Shown here piece by piece: positions 1 through 4,940 of a DNA stretch of 9,676 nucleotides (position 1 is the first letter of the stretch; every line of letters begins with the position of its first letter). The stretch is from Candidatus Rokuibacteriota bacterium (GTDB lineage: Bacteria; JAUVQV01), in assembly GCA_030609125.1 (NCBI GenBank), contig JAUWCW010000051.1:1-9676 (forward strand), in the 5' to 3' direction. The notes beneath the pieces are model-generated. The model ran no database searches, was not told the origin of the DNA, and saw nothing but the letters and a program-made list of their open reading frames with translations. Position numbers and translations under genes: made by a program.

Positions 1-78
1 GCGGTCGAGGACGGCGCTCCAGGAGCAGTTCTTCAGGACGTAGTTTCTGCCTCCCGCAGCGATGTCCGCCGCTTCAGC
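1..78 (-). pseudogene. C-terminal remnant of a GT4 glycosyltransferase (copy A, runs off left edge)
   Basis: Read on the minus strand, this stretch encodes 26 residues ending at the window edge, including GRNYVLKNCSW and AVLDR. This is the usual last-helix region of family 4 (GT-B fold) glycosyltransferases, whose C-termini typically read like 'aR.yv.e.ysW..vl.rfe'. It aligns without gaps to 1091-1168 (13 mismatches in 78 bases counted by eye; 17 of 26 residues identical). An in-frame TAA lies two codons upstream, at 82-84, and the HEPN stop codon falls inside the segment at 74-76, so the rest of the enzyme is missing on its 5' side. It is therefore a gene tail rather than a working enzyme. 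The true 3' end lies outside the window. Confidence 0.6.
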
Positions 79-490
79 GATTTAAGAATGCGTGCACGTC
101 CCGCAGGAACACGGGGACGTCGCGGACCGTCGCGGAGAGACCGTCAAAGAGCTTCTCCGGATCGATCTCGTCGTATTCGTGGGCAATCCGGTTACGCAGG
201 CCGGCACAGGCGGCCACCTTCCGGGCGAACGCCGGCTGCAGTACGAAGCCGCCCAACTCAATGAAGGACTGGTAATAGTCCTTGGGCGGTGGTTTGCCGC
301 TTTCAGTCAGGATATGATAGTTGATGTCGATCATGCGGCCGATGACGCGTTCCAGGTACCGCTCCGCCAGGGCCTGTGAACGTCGGTCATCGAGAAAAGC
401 TTCCACCCCGGCTGCGCCGATGACCTGCAGCTCATCCAGATCGGGCGCGATAAGGGTAATCTTTCGGTCGATGAGTTCTCGATCGATCAT
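74..490 (-). CDS. hepT: HepT-like HEPN ribonuclease toxin (DUF86 family)
   Basis: This 138-residue all-helical protein has the length of HepT/DUF86 toxins. Near its C-terminus it carries RNRIAHEY, which gives the HEPN active-site motif RX4HXY (R99, H104, Y106). In this family the Arg and His form the metal-independent RNase site at a dimer interface. In characterised MntA-HepT pairs the Tyr region is poly-AMPylated by the partner nucleotidyltransferase, which silences the toxin. The start ATG overlaps the stop of the upstream nucleotidyltransferase gene as ATGA (487-490), the usual coupled arrangement. Purine-rich GAGGAGAGGG lies just upstream. The reading frame is intact with all motif residues present, so it is probably functional. 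The stop codon lies inside the glycosyltransferase tail at 1-78. The family assignment is firm; the RNA target cannot be read from sequence. Confidence 0.9.
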   Translation of the reverse strand: MIDRELIDRKITLIAPDLDELQVIGAAGVEAFLDDRRSQALAERYLERVIGRMIDINYHILTESGKPPPKDYYQSFIELGGFVLQPAFARKVAACAGLRNRIAHEYDEIDPEKLFDGLSATVRDVPVFLRDVHAFLNR

Positions 491-903
491 CGGGGCGCCC
501 TCTCCTCGACAAAGCGCTCCGCGAACCGGCGCTCCATCTCCAGGAAACGCTTGTGGTCCTGGTAACGACGGAAGGCCAGGAGTTTCAAGCGCTTAAAATC
601 GGAGAGCTTCCCGGCGAGAAGACGGCAACGTTCGGTGATTTTCTTGAGAAAGAGGGGGTCGGCGTGGTCAAGAGAGGCAAGGTCGAGGCGGTGGCCGGGA
701 AAGATACGCTCGAGACCTTCCAGCACTTCGCTGTAGCGGGACAAGGAGAGACCATTCCCCTCCCGTGTGCGCACAGCGATATCGACGTCGCTGCGCTCGT
801 GACTGGGCCCACCGGCGGCCGACCCGAAAAGGACGACCAGGCGGAGATCCGACCTTTCCGCCAGTTCGCCGATACATTTCATCTGCTGGTCAGTCAGATC
901 CAT
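487..903 (-). CDS. mntA: MntA-like minimal nucleotidyltransferase antitoxin
   Basis: This small (138 aa from the chosen start) Pol beta-superfamily nucleotidyltransferase is the MNT partner of the HEPN toxin. Counted from the chosen ATG it has FGS at 26-28, then ten residues, then DVD at 39-41, matching GSX10DXD exactly. A third carboxylate follows in RLDLA (D74). These residues bind metal and ATP in the family. MntA enzymes transfer AMP to a tyrosine of HepT and so act as an enzymatic antitoxin. The C-terminal 35 residues form a charged helix. I start at the ATG at 903 because AGGA lies about 8 nt upstream. A GTG at 927 is in frame but has no clear ribosome-binding site and would add 8 residues. 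The 4-nt overlap with hepT indicates one bicistronic mRNA with antitoxin first. Confidence 0.9.
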   Translation of the reverse strand: MDLTDQQMKCIGELAERSDLRLVVLFGSAAGGPSHERSDVDIAVRTREGNGLSLSRYSEVLEGLERIFPGHRLDLASLDHADPLFLKKITERCRLLAGKLSDFKRLKLLAFRRYQDHKRFLEMERRFAERFVEERAPR

Positions 904-960
904 GGCTGTCTTCCTGTCACGTTCCACGGCAAGCCGGAATACATTCCACCTCCGCCCGGC

Positions 961-989
961 AGGATATCCAAGATCAGGAGAAAGGACAA
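961..989 (-). promoter_or_regulatory. Candidate sigma70-type promoter for the mntA-hepT pair
   Basis: On the minus strand, TTGTCC (984-989) and TATCCT (961-966) are separated by 17 bases. Each hexamer matches 4 of 6 consensus positions, and the site lies about 58 bases upstream of the mntA start. Just upstream, at 1007-1018, is the perfect 12-bp palindrome TCGACCGGTCGA, a possible operator. This rests only on pattern matching; such sites occur by chance. Confidence 0.3.
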
Positions 990-1006
990 GGTAAATCCTG
1001 TGGGGA

Positions 1007-1018
1007 TCGACCGGTCGA
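1007..1018. repeat. 12-bp perfect palindrome upstream of mntA-hepT
   Basis: TCGACCGGTCGA equals its own reverse complement. It lies 18 bases upstream of the candidate -35 box, in the only gap (904-1057) between the toxin-antitoxin pair and the glycosyltransferase remnant. It could be a binding site for a dimeric regulator, but short GC-rich palindromes are not rare. The rest of the 904-1057 gap shows nothing recognisable. Confidence 0.3.
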
Positions 1019-1057
1019 GAATAATTGCCGGGTGTGAGTCGGGAAAGGGGGCCGGGC

Positions 1058-1279
1058 TCAGGCTATCGACTTTTCCAGGGCCTCCTCGAAGCGATCGAGG
1101 ACGGCGCGCCAGGAGTAGTTCTCCAGGACGTAGCGTCTGCCTGCCGGGGCCATGGCCGCCGCTTCACGGGGGTGCTCGATGGAGAAGCTATCGTTCGTCG
1201 ACGGCTGACAGAAGGCTGTAGCTGCGGCCATGGCGTCGAGTTTCTCCCGGGAGGAGACGAAGCCGAAATCGAAGATGCG
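1058..1279 (-). pseudogene. GT4 glycosyltransferase remnant with internal deletion (copy B)
   Basis: The reading frame begins abruptly with RIFDFGFVSSREKLDAMAAA and continues FCQPSTNDSFSI, the acceptor/donor-cleft region of family 4 glycosyltransferases. There this stretch should be followed by the E-x7-E nucleotide-sugar segment (usually like 'vlmEawlcGtPv'). Instead, at about 1178 it jumps directly to EHPREAAAMAPAGRRYV and ends with ENYSWRAVLDRFEEAL, the normal C-terminal helix. Roughly 90 residues appear to be missing from the middle, as is everything N-terminal to RIFDF. An open frame extends upstream to an ATG at 1324, but those 15 residues do not resemble a glycosyltransferase. Without the E-x7-E donor site it cannot be an active enzyme. 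Its last part duplicates copy A at 1-78. Confidence 0.75.
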
Positions 1280-1337
1280 TTGCTGTAGCGTACATTGCCG
1301 GGCACACGGACACGGATGATACATTCAAAGTGCAGGG

Positions 1338-1444
1338 CGACCTCGGGTCGCAATGATTCCGACTTGGGTCGGACGGCTTGGAGCCGGCTTTAGCCGGAAC
1401 GGCACTTTCAGTGCCCGAAACAAGCCACCGGCTTCAGCCGGTGG
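1338..1444. repeat. Array of five short perfect hairpins, IS200/IS605-end-like
   Basis: Five consecutive inverted repeats occur in about 107 bases. They are CGACC/GGTCG (1338-1350, 3-nt loop), CCGAC/GTCGG (1359-1372, 4-nt loop), CCGGCT/AGCCGG (1384-1397, 2-nt loop), GGCACT/AGTGCC (1401-1415, 3-nt loop) and CCACCGGCT/AGCCGGTGG (1425-1444, 2-nt loop), the last followed by GGTTAGCTTGAC. Serial hairpins with a CCGGCTTYAGCCGG-type stem followed by a TTGAC-like end are, from memory, typical of subterminal regions of IS200/IS605-family elements, where they can also form the scaffold of a TnpB-associated RNA. Clustered REP-type palindromes are the main alternative. No tnpA or tnpB coding remnant was recognised on either side. 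Strand and exact ends are undetermined. Confidence 0.55.
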
Positions 1445-1485
1445 TTAGCTTGACAACCCCTCACGCACTACCCAGAATCATCTCA

Positions 1486-1497
1486 TGAGCGCGCTCA
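1486..1497. repeat. 12-bp perfect palindrome at the 3' edge of the truncated FrhB-like gene
   Basis: TGAGCGCGCTCA is self-complementary and sits across the end of the 208-residue reading frame, between its broken 3' part and the hairpin array. It might be part of the rearrangement boundary or a small transcript-end structure. There is no T-run, so it is not a convincing intrinsic terminator. Confidence 0.25.
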
Positions 1498-2121
1498 CGA
1501 TGCCTTGGGGAGGCAAAACAGCACGCCACCCGGGAAGGAATTTCCTAGTGCAGCGCACACGACGGCAATGCGCCCCTTTTCTCCCCTCAGTTCTCTCAGC
1601 GCCGCCAGGCTCGGCGAGGTGGTGTACTTCGACTGGGCCGCCGCCAGCAGCTCCTCCCTGCTCCTGGCGATAGTCCCTTTCGCCATGGCAGGATCGTCAG
1701 GGTTCGGAACGACCACCAAGGCCCCGGTGATTCGTCCGCTCTCGAGGAGATGAACGAGGAGCTGGGTGATCAGGCCGCCGCTCGCCCTTTTCCACCGGAT
1801 CTCTTCGTCGAGGGCATGGCCTACGTAGGCGGCCTTTACGGGACCAAGGGCCGGCCCGTACCGGTACGCGTTACCGAAAACGGCGGCTCCGAGGGCGGGA
1901 TAGTCGACCTCGAAGCCAGAACAGACCTGCACGCACTTGTCGCATTCGACGCACTTTCCCACCTGGACGGGGTAACCGGAGGGGCCGACGTCGAAGGTGC
2001 CGGCGGGACAGATGCCTATGCAGGCCCCGCAGCGGTGGCAGAGCCCGTCACGGACGATCCGGAGGATCCCCTCCACGTCCCGGTAGCGACCGTTGCCGCT
2101 GCTTCTTTTTCCGGATGTCAT
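1495..2121 (-). CDS. Truncated FrhB-like (coenzyme F420 hydrogenase/dehydrogenase beta subunit family) iron-sulfur protein
   Basis: Two [4Fe-4S] cluster motifs are plain: C28-C31-C34-C38 followed by Pro, and C57-C60-C63-C67. They are followed by the FrhB N-terminal signature: RASGGLITQLLVHLLESG (residues 112-129), an ALVV strand and QSKYTTSP (163-170). Family members use Fe-S clusters and a flavin to pass electrons. Versions near polysaccharide genes, often beside pyruvyl-transferase genes, are thought to reduce or modify glycan precursors, though their substrates are poorly known. Full-length relatives have roughly 350-450 residues. Here similarity stops after GRIAVV (residues 183-188, about 1558), where a GLPCQ-like segment is expected, and 20 unrelated residues lead to the stop. 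The C-terminal FrhB domain is therefore missing and the protein is probably inactive. The ATG shares one base with the stop of the upstream SGNH gene (TGATG), so it is the last gene of the operon. Confidence 0.75.
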   Translation of the reverse strand: MTSGKRSSGNGRYRDVEGILRIVRDGLCHRCGACIGICPAGTFDVGPSGYPVQVGKCVECDKCVQVCSGFEVDYPALGAAVFGNAYRYGPALGPVKAAYVGHALDEEIRWKRASGGLITQLLVHLLESGRITGALVVVPNPDDPAMAKGTIARSREELLAAAQSKYTTSPSLAALRELRGEKGRIAVVCAALGNSFPGGVLFCLPKAS

Positions 2122-4940
2122 CAGTCCCTTTCACCCTCCTCCACGATCTCCCCCGTGGTTCTTTCGATGCGCTCCCGGATAAGCCTCTCCACGACCGGCG
2201 CAAGAAGCCCGGCAAGGGACTGGTGCCCGTAAGGTGCCAGGTGGGCTGTGTCCCACCAGACGAAGTGGTCGGCTTCCAGCTCCAGCATGACGGGCCAGGC
2301 GTCGATTACCGCCACCCCTTTTTCCCCGGCGATCCTCTCCAGGGCGCTGTAGAGCTCCTGGTAGGGCCGCAGGGGGGCCTCGCGGCTCATCGGTTCCAGT
2401 ACGAGGACCACGTCCACGCCGGTCTCGCGGCAGAGGTCGAGGAGTTCCTCGAAGTGCGAGAGGTGGAGCTTAAGGCGCCTTTTTCGCTTTGGCTTGCTGT
2501 GAGAAGACTTGAGGCTGGCGCTGTCGTTGAGACCGACGTCGAGGATCAGCAGGTCGGGGGCGAAACCGGCGAGAACGTCCCGGTAAAACATGTGGACCTT
2601 GCCGACGCCCGCGCCGTTGACGCCGGCGTTGTGGATCTCCACCGGCAGCCCCCGCTCCCGTAGCCTCTTCTCCAGCAGGGCGTCATACGTTTCACGGCTG
2701 GAGGAGGCGCCGCTGCCCCAGGCCTGGCTCCCTCCGAGAGTAAAGACACGCACCGTGCCGGCGGGCTTTTCGGTAGTGACCGGGCGGCCACCGAGATGCT
2801 GTCTCCACACGTAGTTGTTCACGCCGATCAGCCGGCCGTAGCCGTACCACGGTTCCGACCGGCCCTTGTTCCTTTGCTTGATAAGTTCGCCCGGAACGAC
2901 GGCGTCCCGGTCGAACTTGAGCTTCAGTCCGTGCTCGGGCGGAAGAAGGTCCCAGGCGAAGGCGGCAAGGCAGAGGATCACGCCGAGCAGACAGAAATTG
3001 TACCAGAGTGCGGCTGCCCGGATCCGGCTGCGAAAGAGGATGATCGGGTAGAGGAGCGACACCCCGGCGGTGGCCAGGAAGATGTCGAAGGCGGCCAGCC
3101 GGCTGTCTCCCAGGAACAGCAGGTTCTCGCGGCCCAGAAAAAGGGCGGCCGTAAGGTACAGGGCCACGGGGTAAAAAGAGCTCAGGCCGGCGGCTGACGC
3201 CTTGATCAGGCCGTCCCCGCCTCCGGGGCGGGCGAGCAGCCAGACAGCTGCAAACGGAAGGAGAGGAAGGAGCGCTCCCAGCAGGGGAAGAAGCCCCTCG
3301 CGCGCTGCCTGGGAGGCCGTCGGCTCGATCCGCAACGCCGTCAGGGTGACCGGCTCCTCGTACGCCATGAAACCAGTCACACCGAAACCAAGGGGCCTGA
3401 TACCTGGAAGAAGAGTCTTCTCGCCGTTCAGGAGCACCTGAATACCATCCCCGTCGGAGATTATCTCGATGTGGTTGTCACCGCCGGAGACGAGGGTCCC
3501 TTTGATCCGGTAGAAGGGCATCGGTGCCCGGCGGACCCCCTTGCCCAGTCCCCATGAGGCGTCGGGGCGGGTGGAGAGTCGCAGCAATCGACGCTGGAAG
3601 GGAAGCTCTTCCCCCACGGGGTCGCCGCGAGTGTGATAGGACTGCTGCTGAAAGACTATGTCAAATGTTCCCTCGCGGGCCATTACGAAATCGGCGGCGA
3701 TCAGCTGCTCCCGGTAGGCCCGTCCCTCAATGAAATAAGGGGCACCCAGGGAGACCTTGACCGGTGAGGCAAGGACGAAGTCACTGGACGAGCTCTGCCG
3801 GTCCGGCTTCAGGATATAGGCGTCGGGATGGACACTTTTCATCCTGCTCCATGTGACAGGTTTGCCCCTCCCCAGATTCTCGCCTGCCATGGTGAAGGCG
3901 GCGGCGCTCAGGACGACCATCGCCAAGGCAAAGGAGAGAACGGAGCGTCGAGGCAGACCGAAGACCGCCGCTCTCCCCCCCCGGACTGACACGGCGAAGG
4001 CGGTCAGGCACACAATTTCAGCTGAGAAGAGGGCAAGCGGAATCTGGAAGCCCTCCGTCGCCCTCGGCAGCAGGAGGAGGAAGAGGAGCGACATGACCAA
4101 GCCGGCCTCATCCGACTTCTCAAAAGCCCTGCGCCTGACCTCCGGCAGAAGGGCGCTGAGGAGCATTCGCCTCCAGAGCCTCAGCGAAAGCACGAAGAGT
4201 GAAAAGAACACGATGACGCCGAAGGACCCTGTGGAGAAGGAGGGCATGAAATCCTCACGTTCGGTCCACGTCCGGGCCGGGTTCTCCGGATTCCGGAAAC
4301 GCATCTCGACGTTTCGCACCCCCACTTCGGCACGAGTGTTCCCGGAACCGCGGAATCCGAAACGCCCGTTATTCGGGCCGGTGTCCGGCAGGCTCCCCAG
4401 GCGAAGACCGTCTACGCTGAGGTGCCACTGCCGATCGGCCAGAACCACCTCGATATTCTTCCACCCATCGAGTTCCTCCCCCGGTGTGCGTTCGAAGGGA
4501 AGATATTCGAGGAGTTCACCCCCGTCGTCGTAGCGATAGAAGCCGCTGCGGTAACCTTCCTTTCTGGAAAGGCGGCAACCCACCATCCGCTGTCCCACCT
4601 TGCGCAACTCGATCCAGAGATAACCGTTGAGTGAGACAAGACCCTCGAACTTCAGCCCCTCCAGTTTCCGCCGCGGACCCTCGGCTTCGTGGTAGAGGAT
4701 TTCCTGATAGGCCATGTCGCGGTTGAGGAGAACCTGTGATTCCTTGAGGGGACGGAACATGAACTTGTAGGTATAAAAGAGGAATTTGCCCGTATCCTTC
4801 CCGATTATCCAGCGGCCGTTGTCGTAGAGGCTGTTATGGCGCTCGCCCCACCAGAGGTGGATGGAGAAAGAGAGCAGGAGGGTGCCGAGGAGAAGGAAAG
4901 AAAGCGTCCGCAGTGCGGGAAGGCGACCGAAAACCCTCAC
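2121..4940 (-). CDS. Polytopic membrane protein with two LamG-like ectodomains and a C-terminal SGNH/GDSL esterase domain
   Basis: Numbered from the GTG at 4940 (939 aa), the order is: membrane segment 12-30; beta-rich LamG/DUF1080-like domain about 85-216; four membrane segments (about 239-258, 279-294, 300-319, 333-352); a second beta domain about 385-540; four more membrane segments (about 549-572, 590-604, 614-636, 646-664); then an SGNH hydrolase domain. The SGNH blocks are visible: GGSQAWG (nucleophile S738), NAGVNGAG, GLND (N805) and DTAHL (D897, H900). Arg/Lys-rich loops after segments 2, 4, 6 and 8 place both beta domains and the esterase outside. The likely role is O-acyl transfer to, or removal from, a surface glycan. 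The GTG start overlaps the upstream stop as GTGA and is preceded by GGAAGG 9 nt away. An ATG at 4982 would add 14 residues with a 46-nt overlap and no good ribosome-binding site. Confidence 0.85.
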   Translation of the reverse strand: MRVFGRLPALRTLSFLLLGTLLLSFSIHLWWGERHNSLYDNGRWIIGKDTGKFLFYTYKFMFRPLKESQVLLNRDMAYQEILYHEAEGPRRKLEGLKFEGLVSLNGYLWIELRKVGQRMVGCRLSRKEGYRSGFYRYDDGGELLEYLPFERTPGEELDGWKNIEVVLADRQWHLSVDGLRLGSLPDTGPNNGRFGFRGSGNTRAEVGVRNVEMRFRNPENPARTWTEREDFMPSFSTGSFGVIVFFSLFVLSLRLWRRMLLSALLPEVRRRAFEKSDEAGLVMSLLFLLLLPRATEGFQIPLALFSAEIVCLTAFAVSVRGGRAAVFGLPRRSVLSFALAMVVLSAAAFTMAGENLGRGKPVTWSRMKSVHPDAYILKPDRQSSSSDFVLASPVKVSLGAPYFIEGRAYREQLIAADFVMAREGTFDIVFQQQSYHTRGDPVGEELPFQRRLLRLSTRPDASWGLGKGVRRAPMPFYRIKGTLVSGGDNHIEIISDGDGIQVLLNGEKTLLPGIRPLGFGVTGFMAYEEPVTLTALRIEPTASQAAREGLLPLLGALLPLLPFAAVWLLARPGGGDGLIKASAAGLSSFYPVALYLTAALFLGRENLLFLGDSRLAAFDIFLATAGVSLLYPIILFRSRIRAAALWYNFCLLGVILCLAAFAWDLLPPEHGLKLKFDRDAVVPGELIKQRNKGRSEPWYGYGRLIGVNNYVWRQHLGGRPVTTEKPAGTVRVFTLGGSQAWGSGASSSRETYDALLEKRLRERGLPVEIHNAGVNGAGVGKVHMFYRDVLAGFAPDLLILDVGLNDSASLKSSHSKPKRKRRLKLHLSHFEELLDLCRETGVDVVLVLEPMSREAPLRPYQELYSALERIAGEKGVAVIDAWPVMLELEADHFVWWDTAHLAPYGHQSLAGLLAPVVERLIRERIERTTGEIVEEGERD

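Noticed and set aside
553-1221. 222-codon plus-strand frame across the toxin-antitoxin region
   Set aside because: It is antisense to the motif-bearing nucleotidyltransferase gene, and its product has no recognisable motif.
1284-1324. Start of the GT4 remnant at the ATG at 1324
   Set aside because: The 15 residues before RIFDF are Cys/Gln/Pro-rich and do not resemble a glycosyltransferase, so they probably come from sequence joined at the break.
1425-1444. Strong hairpin as an intrinsic terminator of the operon
   Set aside because: The stem is good, but neither strand has a following T-run, and it is one of five serial hairpins, so a mobile-element or repeat origin fits better.
1338-1444. 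CRISPR array
   Set aside because: The hairpin units differ in sequence and there are no equal-length repeats with unique spacers.
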